Of a stretch of 64,000 nucleotides of DNA, positions 42,372-51,235 are shown piece after piece. The notes beneath the pieces were generated by a model. The model saw only the letters and a list, made by a program, of their open reading frames with translations. It did not search any database and had not been told where the DNA came from. Source of the DNA: Caulobacter sp. Root655 (GTDB lineage: Bacteria > Pseudomonadota > Alphaproteobacteria > Caulobacterales > Caulobacteraceae); contig NZ_LMHC01000023.1 of assembly GCF_001427665.1 (NCBI RefSeq), forward strand, positions 198,511-262,510, given 5' to 3'. Each line of letters starts with the position of its first letter. Position 1 is the stretch's first letter. Position numbers and translations under genes: made by a program.

Positions 42372-43325
42372 CTAGCGGCTCTGTTGCGCCTGCACGCGAC
42401 GCCGTTCCCACTCGACCAATATATCGAGAAAGGCCGTGACGCGGGCGCGGCGAAAGCGGGTGGCCGGCGTGACGGCGTAGATGCCGCCGCTCTCGAGGCC
42501 CCATGCGGGCAGCAACCGCGTCAGGCGGCCGCTCGCCAGATCCGTCGCGACGGCGAAGTCCGGAAGCACCGAGGCCCCGACCCCGGCCCGCACCGCCTCG
42601 AGGACCCCCAGGGTCGCGTCGATGGCGAGCGTGGCTGACACCCGCACCGCCCGCTGCTGTCCTTCGCTGTTGGAAAAGGTCCAGCCCAGCGGATCGCGCA
42701 GGACGCTGTTGGCGACAAACGGCAGGTGGGCGATCTGGCCGGGTTCGTCGTCGTCGCCCAGGCACGCCGCGAGTTCGGGACCGGCGACCAGCACCTGCTG
42801 GAACGATCCGATGCGCCGCGCCCGCAGGTTGCTGTCGGCAAGCCAGCCGACCCGGATCGCCAGTTCGATGTCCTTCTCGACGGGATCGAGGGTCCGGTCG
42901 CTGATCACGAGATCGGCGGTGCAGGCAGGAAAGCGCCGATGAAATTCGGCGATCGCCGGAACGACCACGGCGACCCCGTAGTCGAAGGGCGCGGTCAGGC
43001 GCAGCATGCCCGTCGGCGTGCGGTCCTCGCCCTCCAGCCCGTCGAAGGCCTCCTGGGCTTCGGACAGGATGCGGGCGCAACGTTCATAGAAGGCGCGGCC
43101 CTCCTCGGTCGGACGGACGCTGCGGGTGGTGCGCACCAGCAAGGTCGTCTCGAAGGCCTGTTCAAGCCGGGCGACCTGCTGGCTGACCACGGCCTTGGTG
43201 ATGCCCAGGCGCTCGGCCGCGGCGGTGAACGAGCCGGTTTCGACCACCTCGGCGAAATAGGCCAGGCGCTTGAGGTTGTTGATCCCGCGCTTGGCGCCGT
43301 CACGCTGATTGTATGCTTGAGGCAT
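42372..43325 (-). CDS. LysR-family transcriptional regulator
   Basis: A 317-residue regulator with an N-terminal winged helix (LAYFAEVVETGSFTAAAERL, GITKAVVSQQVARLEQAFET), then a periplasmic-binding-protein-like effector domain of the AaeR/CrgA group. ATG at 43325 is chosen because the HTH follows it directly. It is divergent from an MBL-fold gene with 76 bases between starts. A perfect 7-bp inverted repeat overlaps its start codon, suggesting autorepression and control of the MBL gene. Confidence 0.9.
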   Translation of the reverse strand: MPQAYNQRDGAKRGINNLKRLAYFAEVVETGSFTAAAERLGITKAVVSQQVARLEQAFETTLLVRTTRSVRPTEEGRAFYERCARILSEAQEAFDGLEGEDRTPTGMLRLTAPFDYGVAVVVPAIAEFHRRFPACTADLVISDRTLDPVEKDIELAIRVGWLADSNLRARRIGSFQQVLVAGPELAACLGDDDEPGQIAHLPFVANSVLRDPLGWTFSNSEGQQRAVRVSATLAIDATLGVLEAVRAGVGASVLPDFAVATDLASGRLTRLLPAWGLESGGIYAVTPATRFRRARVTAFLDILVEWERRRVQAQQSR

Positions 43326-43328
43326 ACA
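43310..43328. promoter_or_regulatory. Candidate LysR operator overlapping the regulator's start codon
   Basis: TGTATGC-TTGAG-GCATACA is a perfect inverted repeat with 5-base spacer. It covers the lysR start codon and lies about 74 bases before the divergent MBL gene. Size and placement suit LysR binding. Confidence 0.5.
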
Positions 43329-43401
43329 GAAGGTGTATTTTCCCGGTCTGCGAATTGCAATCGACGAGGCGCATGTTGGCCGCGGACCTGGAGCCGCCCT
43401 C

Positions 43402-44313
43402 ATGCCTACGCCCCTGACGCCGACTCGGAGACAGACGATGACCATGATCGCAGGCGGCGCGGCCGCATCCCTCGCGGGCCAGGGCGACGCCTTGGCCGCC
43501 GGCGCCAAGCTGGAATGGCGAGCCTTCCCCGCCGGTGAAAACGGCTTCTTCCGGGCGCCGGTCCTGGTCTGGGGGCCCACCGACGCCCTGCTGATCGACG
43601 GCGGCTTCACGCTCTCCGACGGCCGGGCCCTGGTCGAGGCGATCAAGGCCACGGGTCGCAAGCTGACCGCGATCTATGTCAGCCAGAGCGATCCGGACTA
43701 CTATTTCAGCCTGGACCCGATCAAGGCCGCCTTCCCGGACGCGCGGGTGCTCGCCGCCTCGGCGACGATCGCGGCGATCCAGGCCAGTGTCGAGAAGAAG
43801 CTCGCCACCTGGGGGCCGCAGTTGGGCGACAACGGCCCCAAGACCCTGGCCGACATCGTCATGCCGACAGCGTTCGACGGCGACCATCTGGCCGTCGACG
43901 GCCAGGCGATCCAGATCGTCCCGGCCCAGGGCCTGGCCAATCGCCGCTACCTCTGGGCGCCGTCGCTGTCGGCGGTCTTCGGCGGCGTGCTGGTGTTCTC
44001 CGGCGTGCACGTCTGGACCGCCGACACCGCCGGCGCGGACGCCCGCGCGGCCTGGGTCAAGGAACTGGACGCCATGCTGGCCCGCGCCCCGGCCGTGGTC
44101 GTGCCCGGGCACATGACGCCGTCGGCGCCGACCGGTCAGGCCGCTCTCGCCTACACCCGCGACTACCTGCTGGTCTTCGAGCAGGAACTGGCCAAGGCCA
44201 AGGATAGCGCCGCCCTGATCGCGGCGATGACCGCCCGCTATCCGGATGCGGGCATGGGCGTGGCGCTGCAGGTCGGCGCCAAGGTCGCCACCGGCGAGAT
44301 GAAGTGGGGCTGA
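43402..44313 (+). CDS. MBL-fold metallohydrolase-like protein with degenerate metal motif
   Basis: A 303-residue protein with a signal-like N-terminus (PTRRQTMTMIAGGAAASLAG, possibly Tat type). The fold is recognisable from VLVWGPTDALLIDGGFTLSD and VVPGHMTPS. Where MBL enzymes have THxHxDH this protein has SQSDPDYYF, so the first metal site appears lost or altered. Similar proteins exist in proteobacteria with the SDPDYYF pattern, so the change is a subfamily trait. It is divergent from a LysR gene that probably controls it. Substrate unknown. Confidence 0.8.
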   Translation: MPTPLTPTRRQTMTMIAGGAAASLAGQGDALAAGAKLEWRAFPAGENGFFRAPVLVWGPTDALLIDGGFTLSDGRALVEAIKATGRKLTAIYVSQSDPDYYFSLDPIKAAFPDARVLAASATIAAIQASVEKKLATWGPQLGDNGPKTLADIVMPTAFDGDHLAVDGQAIQIVPAQGLANRRYLWAPSLSAVFGGVLVFSGVHVWTADTAGADARAAWVKELDAMLARAPAVVVPGHMTPSAPTGQAALAYTRDYLLVFEQELAKAKDSAALIAAMTARYPDAGMGVALQVGAKVATGEMKWG

Positions 44314-44314
44314 A

Positions 44315-44348
44315 GCCGGCATGACGCTCCCTCGGGCGCCATGCCGGC
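44315..44348. terminator. Hairpin between convergent MBL and ilvD genes
   Basis: GCCGGCATG and CATGCCGGC form a 9-bp perfect stem with a 16-base loop. No T-run follows, but the convergent placement fits a bidirectional terminator. Confidence 0.45.
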
Positions 44349-44376
44349 GTGGCGGGCGCTCGCCCGCCCAGCGTTC

Positions 44377-46107
44377 TCAGATATCCGCGTAGACGTGGGT
44401 CTCCGCCGCCGCGCCCGGATGGGTGACGGCGCCCAGATAGGCCGGACCGACCAGTTGGGCGAACTTCCAGATCGCGCCGCTGTTGTAGTCGGTCCCGCGC
44501 GGCTTCCAGGCGGCCTTGCGGCGCGCCAGTTCGTCGGCCTCGACCTCCAGGTCGATCGTCCCCTTGGTGGCGTCGATGCTGATGATGTCGCCGTCCTGGA
44601 CCAGGGCGATCGGGCCGCCGGCCGCCGCTTCCGGACCGACATGGCCGATGCACAGGCCGCGCGTGGCGCCCGAGAAGCGGCCGTCGGTGATCAGGGCGAT
44701 GTTCTCGACGCCCTGGCCGTAGATGGCGGCCGTGGTCGACAGCATCTCGCGCATCCCCGGCCCGCCCTTGGGGCCCTCGTAGCGGATGACCAGGACGTCG
44801 CCTTCCTTGTAGTCGCGGTTCGACACCGCCTCGAAACAGGCCGCCTCGCCGTCGAACACCCGGGCGGGGCCGCGATGCACCTGGTGCTTGAGGCCGGCCA
44901 CCTTGACGATGCCGCCCTCGGGGGCCAGCGAGCCCCACAGGCCGACGACGCCGCCGGTCGGCGACAGCGGGTTGGAGACCGGGCGGATCACGTCCTGGTC
45001 GTCGCGCCAGACCACATCGGCCAGGTTCTCGGCCAGGGTCTTGCCGGTCACGGTCATGCAATCGCCGTGCAGCAGGCCGGCGTCCAGCAGGGTGCGCAGC
45101 AGCATCGGCACGCCGCCGGCCTCGCCCATGTCCTTGGCCACGTAGCGGCCGCCGGGCTTCAGGTCGGCGATGTAGGGGGTGCGAGCGGCGATCTCGGCCA
45201 CGTCCTTGAGGGTGAACTCGATGCCGCACTCATGGGCCATGGCCGGCAGGTGCAGGGCGCCGTTGGTCGAACCGCCGGTGGCGGCGACGACGACGGCGGC
45301 GTTCTCGAACGCCTTGCGGGTGCAGATGTCGCGCGGCCGGATGTTCTGCTCGATCAGCCGCATCACCGCCTCGCCCGAGGCCACGGCGTACTGGTCGCGG
45401 TCCAGATAAGGCGCCGGCAGGGCCGAGGACAGCGGCAGGGCCAGGCCGATGGCTTCCGACACGCAGGCCATGGTGTTGGCGGTGAACTGGCCGCCGCAGG
45501 CGCCGTCCGACGGACAGGCGTGCTGCTCCAGCTCGCACAGGGTCTTGGCGTCCATGGTCCCGGCGGCATAGGCGCCGACGCCCTCGAATACGTCCATGAC
45601 GGTGATGTCGCGACCCTGGAAGCGGCCCGGCAGGATCGAACCGCCGTACAGGAACACGCTGGGCACGTTGAGGCGCAGCATGGCCATCATCATGCCCGGC
45701 AGGCTCTTGTCGCAGCCGGCGACCCCGACCAGGGCGTCATAGCCGTGGCCGCGCATGGTCAGTTCGACGGAGTCGGCGATCACGTCGCGGCTGACGAGGG
45801 ACGAGCGCATGCCCTCGTGGCCCATGGCGATGCCGTCGGTGACGGTGATGGTGCAGAACTCGCGCGGCGTGCCGCCGGCCGCCTTGACGCCTTGCGAGGC
45901 GGCGTGCGCCTGGCGCATCAGGGCGGTGTTGCACGGCGCGGCCTCGTTCCAGCACGAGGCCACCCCGACGAATGGCTGGGCGATCTCGCGGGTGCCAAGA
46001 CCCATGGCGTAGTAATACGAGCGGTGCGGCGCGCGGGCCGGCCCCTCGGTCACGTGCCGGCTCGGGAGTTTGGACTTGTCCCAGCTGCCGTCGGGGTTCT
46101 TGGTCAT
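44377..46107 (-). CDS. ilvD: Dihydroxy-acid dehydratase
   Basis: Fe-S dehydratase of branched-chain amino acid synthesis. The 576 residues show the cluster cysteines in [22 protein letters not shown] and [16 protein letters not shown], and the C-terminal [20 protein letters not shown]. The N-terminus ([20 protein letters not shown]) is typical of IlvD. Paralogous sugar-acid dehydratases are similar, and the GH39 xylosidase beside it raises that option, but the motifs fit IlvD best. It is divergent from the xylosidase gene. Confidence 0.88.
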   Translation of the reverse strand: MTKNPDGSWDKSKLPSRHVTEGPARAPHRSYYYAMGLGTREIAQPFVGVASCWNEAAPCNTALMRQAHAASQGVKAAGGTPREFCTITVTDGIAMGHEGMRSSLVSRDVIADSVELTMRGHGYDALVGVAGCDKSLPGMMMAMLRLNVPSVFLYGGSILPGRFQGRDITVMDVFEGVGAYAAGTMDAKTLCELEQHACPSDGACGGQFTANTMACVSEAIGLALPLSSALPAPYLDRDQYAVASGEAVMRLIEQNIRPRDICTRKAFENAAVVVAATGGSTNGALHLPAMAHECGIEFTLKDVAEIAARTPYIADLKPGGRYVAKDMGEAGGVPMLLRTLLDAGLLHGDCMTVTGKTLAENLADVVWRDDQDVIRPVSNPLSPTGGVVGLWGSLAPEGGIVKVAGLKHQVHRGPARVFDGEAACFEAVSNRDYKEGDVLVIRYEGPKGGPGMREMLSTTAAIYGQGVENIALITDGRFSGATRGLCIGHVGPEAAAGGPIALVQDGDIISIDATKGTIDLEVEADELARRKAAWKPRGTDYNSGAIWKFAQLVGPAYLGAVTHPGAAAETHVYADI

Positions 46108-46233
46108 GATGGTACGCCTTCCGAATAGAGCGGTGTGGTTAGCTCAGGCGGGCGCGGGACGGAAGAGTCAGACGCCGAGTTTTTGCCGGAAAAGGGCTTG
46201 AGGGCGCGTGTTTCATTGCGAGCGGTTCGCGAA

Positions 46234-46249
46234 TGTGACGGCCGTCACG
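46234..46249. promoter_or_regulatory. CRP/FNR-type palindrome
   Basis: TGTGA-CGGCCG-TCACG contains a perfect 14-bp palindrome and matches the CRP half-site pattern TGTGA-N6-TCACA except for the last base. It lies between the divergent ilvD and GH39 genes. Confidence 0.45.
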
Positions 46250-46300
46250 CATGATCACACCCTCGGCGCGATCGCCCTCTGTACGTCGCCGGCAAAATGA

Positions 46301-46314
46301 TGGTAGCGCTCACA
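46301..46314. promoter_or_regulatory. Candidate LacI-family operator upstream of the GH39 gene
   Basis: TGGTAGCGCTCACA fits the LacI-family pattern TGNNAGCGCTNNCA (core AGCGCT palindrome, flanked by TG and CA). It lies 70 bases before the xylosidase start. Xylose genes in Caulobacter are known to be under a LacI-type repressor, XylR. Confidence 0.5.
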
Positions 46315-46383
46315 TCGCCGCACCTTGGACGACGAACAGCGCCGGGGCGGTTTGGGCAGGAACTTCGGGAGCGTCGCAAGGCC

Positions 46384-47979
46384 ATGAAGATCACCGACAG
46401 ATCGCGCGTCACGACGGGGCTTCACGCCAGCCTCCTGGCGTCAGCCCTGGCCGTCCTGCTGGCCGGATCGGCGGCCGTCGCCGGCGACAAGGTCCCGACC
46501 CGCCATGTCGCGATCGACGCCCAGGCCCCCACCGTCCCGCGAGACCGCTTCCACGACCTGTCGATCGGCTCCGACTATCCCGGCACCCTGCTGCGCGAGG
46601 ACAGCCTGGCCCAACTGAAGACGACTCGCGACGAGCTCGGGTTCCGCTATATCCGCTTCCACGCGATCTTCCATGACGTGCTCGGGACCTACCGCGTCGT
46701 CGACGGCAAACCGGTCTATGACTGGACCAAGATCGACGAACTCTACGACCGCCTGCTGAAGATCGGGATCAAGCCCTTCGTCGAGCTGGGCTTCACCCCG
46801 GACGCGATGAAGACCTCGAACCAGACGATCTTCTGGTGGAAGGGCAACACCTCCCACCCCGACCCGAAGCAATGGGCCGGCCTGGTCGACGCCTTCGTCC
46901 GCCACGTCCAACAACGCTATGGCGAGGCCGAGGTGCGATCCTGGTATTTCGAGGTCTGGAACGAGCCCAACCTCGACGGTTTCTGGGAGAAGGCCGACCA
47001 GAAGGCCTATTTCGAGCTCTATGACCTGACGGCGCGGACCATCAAGGCCATCGATCCCGCGCTGAAGGTCGGCGGCCCCTCGACGGCGGGCGCGGCCTGG
47101 ACACCCGAATTCATCCGCCATGTCGAGGCCTCGGGCGCGCCGGTCGACTTCATCACCACCCACACCTACGGCGTGGACGGCGGTTTCCTCGACGAGAAGG
47201 GCCAGCAGGACACCAAGCTGTCACCCTCTCCCGACGCGATCGTCGGCGACGTGCGCCGCGTGCGCCAGGAGATCGAGGCGTCGTCCAAGCCCGGTCTGCC
47301 GCTCTATTTCACCGAATGGAGCACCAGCTACACGCCGCGCGACCCGGTCCACGATTCCTATGTCAGCGCGCCCTATATCCTGAGCAAGCTGAAGGCCAGC
47401 CAGGGCCTGCTGCAAGGCATGAGCTACTGGACCTATAGCGATCTGTTCGAGGAACCCGGCCCGCCGTCCGCGCCCTTCGAGGGCGGCTTCGGCCTGATGA
47501 ATCCGCAAGGGATCCGCAAGCCCGCCTGGTTCGCCTACAAGTACCTGAACCAGCTGGGCGACAAGGCGATCAAGGTCGCCGACGCCCAGACCTGGGCCAC
47601 CACCGACGGCGACGGCGTGCAAGCTGTGATCTGGGACTTCCGCCAGCCGGTGCAGGCGGTCAGCAACCGCCCTTACTACACCAAGGTTCAGCCCACGCGG
47701 GACGTCGAGCCCGTCAGCCTGGACCTCCGGGGCCTGAAGCCTGGCCGGTATGACGTCCAGATCTTCCGCACCGGCTTCAAGGCCAACGACGCCTATACGG
47801 CCTATCTGGAACTGGGTTCGCCCAAGACGCTGAGCGATCAGCAGGTGCGGGACCTGAACGCCCTGACGGTGGATCGACCGGAAACCCAGACCCTCAGCGT
47901 CGGCAAGTCGGGCGCGACCAGCCTCCAGGTCCCGATGCGCGCCAACGACGTCGTCCTGGTCAAACTGGCGCCGCGCTAG
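46384..47979 (+). CDS. GH39 family beta-xylosidase, secreted
   Basis: Glycoside hydrolase of 531 residues, releasing xylose from xylo-oligosaccharides. A signal peptide (LAVLLAGSAAVAG) precedes the TIM barrel with acid/base Glu in YFEVWNEPNLDGFW and nucleophile Glu in LYFTEWSTSY, plus FITTHTYGVDGG. A C-terminal beta domain follows. ATG at 46384 is chosen because the signal peptide begins there. The promoter has a LacI-type operator and a CRP-like palindrome, which suggests induction by xylose and carbon-status control. No xylose transporter lies nearby. Confidence 0.9.
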   Translation: MKITDRSRVTTGLHASLLASALAVLLAGSAAVAGDKVPTRHVAIDAQAPTVPRDRFHDLSIGSDYPGTLLREDSLAQLKTTRDELGFRYIRFHAIFHDVLGTYRVVDGKPVYDWTKIDELYDRLLKIGIKPFVELGFTPDAMKTSNQTIFWWKGNTSHPDPKQWAGLVDAFVRHVQQRYGEAEVRSWYFEVWNEPNLDGFWEKADQKAYFELYDLTARTIKAIDPALKVGGPSTAGAAWTPEFIRHVEASGAPVDFITTHTYGVDGGFLDEKGQQDTKLSPSPDAIVGDVRRVRQEIEASSKPGLPLYFTEWSTSYTPRDPVHDSYVSAPYILSKLKASQGLLQGMSYWTYSDLFEEPGPPSAPFEGGFGLMNPQGIRKPAWFAYKYLNQLGDKAIKVADAQTWATTDGDGVQAVIWDFRQPVQAVSNRPYYTKVQPTRDVEPVSLDLRGLKPGRYDVQIFRTGFKANDAYTAYLELGSPKTLSDQQVRDLNALTVDRPETQTLSVGKSGATSLQVPMRANDVVLVKLAPR

Positions 47980-48013
47980 AGTCCGACTTTTCGCCTCTGA
48001 ATCCCAGCTTTCT

Positions 48014-48100
48014 CCGTTTCCCCGGCGAAGGCCGGGGCCCAGGTGAAACCCACGAGCCGCTCTGGATGAATCTGGGTCCCGGCCTTCGCCGGGAAAACGG
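48014..48100. repeat. Inverted repeat element, family E
   Basis: CCGTTTCCCCGGCGAAGGCC...CCCAG and CTGGG...GGCCTTCGCCGGGAAAACGG form long arms around a 29-base spacer. It lies between the convergent GH39 and LysR genes and may terminate both. Confidence 0.82.
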
Positions 48101-48139
48101 CGTTGGGACTGGCGCGCTTCAACGAGAAGCAAACGCGCG

Positions 48140-49003
48140 CTAGACGCCAAGCAGGCGGTCGCGTTCGCGATGAATCACGGCCGCCAGATGGTCGCCGACC
48201 GTCCGCACCGCCGCCGAGCGGCGCAGGTCTTCGTGCATGGCCAGCCACAGGCCCCGGTTGGGCGGCGCGGCGCTCGACCAGCGCCGCAGCCCCGGATCGC
48301 CGTCGGCCAGGAAGCACGGCAGCATCACCACCCCCAGCCCGGCCCGCGCCGCCGGCATCAGGATGCTCATGTCGTTGCTGCGGAAACTGACCGGTCGACC
48401 GGCCGCGAAGGTCCGCAGCCATTCCTGCGGCGGCAGGCGATCCATCTCGGCGTCGTAGCTGACCAGCGACCAGTCGCCGTCGGGTTCGTGCGGATAGTCG
48501 GCGGCGGCATAGAGCCCGTAGGCCATCTCGCCCACCTTGCGCGCCACGCTGGTCGGCTCGCTCGGGGCCTGGAGGCGCAGCGTCAGGTCGGCCTCACGCC
48601 GGGTCAGCGACACCAGTGAGGCCTCGCCGCGCAGGGTGACGGTGATCGACGGCCGGGCGCGGCGCAGCTCGACCAGGCTTTCGGCCAGCATGAACATCGC
48701 CAGGGACGGCGGGACGCTGACCACCACCTCGGCCGCCGGCGGCTGGCGCTCGGCCTGGGCCAGGCGCTCGACCGCCAGCGCCCGGTCCTCCATGTCGAAG
48801 GCCAGGGCCGCGACCCGCTCGCCCGCCTCGGTCAGGGCCGTGCCCCGGCCGCGCCGCTCCAGCAGCCGCAGGCCGGTGCGCGCCTCCAGGGCGGCGACCC
48901 GGCGGCCAACCGTGGCATGGTCGACGCCCAGCGCCCGCGCGGCGCCCGACAGCGAGCCCTGTCGCCCGACGGCGGCGAGGTGGCGAAGGTCTTCCCAATC
49001 CAT
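48140..49003 (-). CDS. LysR-family transcriptional regulator
   Basis: A 287-residue regulator. The helix-turn-helix LRHLAAVGRQGSLSGAARAL, GVDHATVGRRVAALEARTGL is clear at residues 5-45, followed by a LysR substrate domain. ATG at 49003 (MDWEDL) is the usual family start. The gene is divergent from a quinone-oxidoreductase gene with 94 bases between starts, the classical arrangement in which the regulator controls its neighbour. Confidence 0.9.
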   Translation of the reverse strand: MDWEDLRHLAAVGRQGSLSGAARALGVDHATVGRRVAALEARTGLRLLERRGRGTALTEAGERVAALAFDMEDRALAVERLAQAERQPPAAEVVVSVPPSLAMFMLAESLVELRRARPSITVTLRGEASLVSLTRREADLTLRLQAPSEPTSVARKVGEMAYGLYAAADYPHEPDGDWSLVSYDAEMDRLPPQEWLRTFAAGRPVSFRSNDMSILMPAARAGLGVVMLPCFLADGDPGLRRWSSAAPPNRGLWLAMHEDLRRSAAVRTVGDHLAAVIHRERDRLLGV

Positions 49004-49097
49004 CCGTGCATTTTCGCACAAATGGAGTGCGATCTCACGGAATTTTCGGAGACTGGACGACATGCGAACCTTGGAGCTCAAGAAGGAGAATTAATCC

Positions 49098-50069
49098 ATG
49101 GTCCGCACCATCGAACTCGTCGGCACGGGCGGCGTCGAACAGCTTCAGCCAGCGCGCCGTCCGCTCCCCGCCCCCGGCGAGGGCGAACTGCGGGTCCGTC
49201 ATGACGTGGCCGGGGTCAACTTCATCGACGTCTATTACCGGACCGGCCTCTACCCCCTGTCGCTGCCGACCGTGCTCGGCGTCGAAGGCGCCGGCGTGGT
49301 CGAGGCGGTGGGCGACGGCGTCCAGGGCTTCGCGCCCGGCGACCGCGTCGCCTATGCCGGCGCGCCGATGGGCGGCTACGCCGAGGCCCGCAACCTGCCG
49401 GCGTCGCGCGCCATCAAGCTGCCGGACGGCGTCGACACGCGGGTCGCGGCGGGCGCCATGCTGCGCGGCCTCACCGTCCAGATGCTGCTGCGCGGCCCGC
49501 GCCCGGCGACGCCTGGCTCGACCATCCTGGTCCACGCCGCCGCCGGCGGTCTGGGCCAGCTTCTGACCCGCTGGGCCAGGCGGATGGACCTCACGGTGAT
49601 CGGCACGGTCAGTTCGGAGGCCAAGGCTGAAGTCGCCCGGGCGGCGGGCGCGGCCGAGGTGATCGTCGGCCGCGACGCCGACTTCGTGGCCCAGACCCTG
49701 GCCCTGACCGATGGCCGGGGCGTTGATGTCGCCTATGACGGCCTGGGTGGCGATTACCTGCGCCGAACCTTCGACGCCGTCGCGCCGTTCGGCATGGTGG
49801 TCAATGTCGGCCAGGCGGCCGGCCCGGTCCCGCCGGTCGTGGTCGCCGACCTGAGCAAGCGGGCCCTGGCCCTGTGGCGGCCCAGCGTCATGGCCTATGT
49901 CACGGACGTTCCCCGCTACCGCGCGGCGGCGGCCGACCTGCTGGGCGCGATCGAGCGCGGCGACCTCACCGTCGAGATCGGCGGCGAGTACGCGCTGGAG
50001 GACGTGGGGAAGGCCCACGCCGACCTGGAGGCCGGACGGACGACGGGAAGCTTGTTGCTGCTTCCTTGA
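49098..50069 (+). CDS. Zinc-independent quinone oxidoreductase (QOR-like, MDR superfamily)
   Basis: NADPH-dependent quinone reductase, 323 residues. Motifs: GVNFIDVYYRTGLYP with the QOR signature, LGVEGAGVVEAVGDGV, the nucleotide-binding AAAGGLGQLLTRWA, and DVAYDGLGGDYLRRTF. The catalytic zinc Cys of alcohol dehydrogenases is missing, as expected. A strong ribosome site AGAAGGAGAATTAATCC precedes the ATG. Divergent LysR is its likely regulator. Downstream is a repeat element and then the convergent Gfo/Idh gene. Confidence 0.9.
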   Translation: MVRTIELVGTGGVEQLQPARRPLPAPGEGELRVRHDVAGVNFIDVYYRTGLYPLSLPTVLGVEGAGVVEAVGDGVQGFAPGDRVAYAGAPMGGYAEARNLPASRAIKLPDGVDTRVAAGAMLRGLTVQMLLRGPRPATPGSTILVHAAAGGLGQLLTRWARRMDLTVIGTVSSEAKAEVARAAGAAEVIVGRDADFVAQTLALTDGRGVDVAYDGLGGDYLRRTFDAVAPFGMVVNVGQAAGPVPPVVVADLSKRALALWRPSVMAYVTDVPRYRAAAADLLGAIERGDLTVEIGGEYALEDVGKAHADLEAGRTTGSLLLLP

Positions 50070-50087
50070 TTGAGGCCAGCGCAGAGA

Positions 50088-50195
50088 ACCCCCTCAATCG
50101 CTCCGCGACTGCTCTCCCAGAGGGGGAGCATCTAGCGCCGCGTAGATCCTCCCCCTTGGGCGAGGTGGCCCGAAGGGCCGGAGGGGGCGACCCCG
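50088..50195. repeat. Imperfect inverted repeat element
   Basis: CCCCCTCAATCGCTCC, CTCTCCCAGAGGGGGAG, CTCCCCCTTGGGCGAGGTGG and GAAGGGCCGGAGGGGGCG resemble parts of the family A/B elements but with more decay. It lies between convergent genes. Confidence 0.6.
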
Positions 50196-50197
50196 CC

Positions 50198-51130
50198 CTA
50201 GCCGCAGGCCTGCTCTACCGCCAGCCCCAGGTCCAGCGCCCGCGCCGCCTCCTCGCCCGTCACCACCGGACGGGGCGCCTGCCCGCGCACCGCCGCCAGG
50301 AACCCGGCCACGCTCTGGCCCAGAGGATCCTTGCCGGCCGGGGTCTCGGTGAAATCCTCGATCAGCGGGAACGGGGTGGTGTTGCGGAAGGTGCGGGCGA
50401 GGAAGTCGATCTCGACCTCGCCTGAGGGATAGACGACCTTCATGGTCCGCTCGCGGGCTTCGGCGACGCGCGAGCTGTCGAACACGGCAGTGAAGCCGTT
50501 GTCGAAGGTGGCCTCGGCCTTGACCCAATCTAGCGAAGGATTGGCGAGCGAGGTCGAGCGGGTGATCGCCCCCTCGCCTTCCACCGTCACCGGCTCGGCG
50601 TCGCAGATCGCCAGGGCCAGGTCGATGTCGTGGATCATCAGGTCCAGCACCACCGAGACGTCGAGGTTGCGGTCCGACGGCGTGCCACGCCGCACGGCTT
50701 CCAGGCGCAGCGGCTGCTCAGGGATGTCCAGCAGGCCCATGGCCTGGAACACCACGCGCTCCTGGTGACCGCAGGCCAGGGGCAGCTTGCGCTTGGCGGC
50801 CTCGGCGACCAGGGCGTCGGCGTCTTCCGGCGTCACGGCCAGGGGCTTTTCCGAATAGACCGGCTTGCCGGCCTTCAGCGCCGCCAGCACGGCCGGGGCG
50901 TGGTGCACGGCGGGGGTGGCGACGGTGACCACGTCGACGGCGGCCAGGAAACCCGGGAGGTCGTCGAAAGCTTCCGCTCCCAGCGGCTCGGCCAGCGCCC
51001 TGGCCCGTGCGAGGTCGATGTCGAACACCGCCACCAGGGTCACGTCGGGAAGGTCCACGTACTTCTTGGCGTGATAGCCGCCGAACACGCCGGCGCCGAC
51101 GACGCCCGCCTTGAGAGGAGCTTGGGTCAT
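50198..51130 (-). CDS. Gfo/Idh/MocA family oxidoreductase
   Basis: NAD(P)-dependent sugar or inositol oxidoreductase, 310 residues. The Rossmann start reads AGVVGAGVFGGYHAKKY, the signature EKPLAVT is at about residue 95, and the catalytic His is expected in VLDLMIHDIDLALAI (HD). The C-terminal GFO_IDH_MocA_C domain is present. Substrate cannot be inferred. It is divergent from the NADP-dependent oxidoreductase gene, about 105 bases apart. Confidence 0.88.
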   Translation of the reverse strand: MTQAPLKAGVVGAGVFGGYHAKKYVDLPDVTLVAVFDIDLARARALAEPLGAEAFDDLPGFLAAVDVVTVATPAVHHAPAVLAALKAGKPVYSEKPLAVTPEDADALVAEAAKRKLPLACGHQERVVFQAMGLLDIPEQPLRLEAVRRGTPSDRNLDVSVVLDLMIHDIDLALAICDAEPVTVEGEGAITRSTSLANPSLDWVKAEATFDNGFTAVFDSSRVAEARERTMKVVYPSGEVEIDFLARTFRNTTPFPLIEDFTETPAGKDPLGQSVAGFLAAVRGQAPRPVVTGEEAARALDLGLAVEQACG

Positions 51131-51192
51131 GGGGCGGTGTCTAACCGGTTCGCCGGGATGCGGGAAGCGCTTGGAAGCGGAGGCGAGAGCGG

Positions 51193-51210
51193 GTTAAACA
51201 GTCGTTTAAC
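51193..51210. promoter_or_regulatory. 18-bp palindromic operator candidate
   Basis: GTTAAAC-AGTC-GTTTAAC has perfect 7-base arms. It lies 26 bases before the NADP-dependent oxidoreductase start, in a divergent promoter region. The pattern resembles TetR-family operators. Its TTAA-N8-TTAA spacing does not fit the CtrA box (N7). Confidence 0.5.
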
Positions 51211-51235
51211 GAAAAAGCCCCAGGGAGCGACGACC

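Noticed and set aside
51193..51210. CtrA binding site
   Set aside because: TTAA pairs are spaced by 8 bases instead of 7, and the perfect palindrome fits a repressor operator better.
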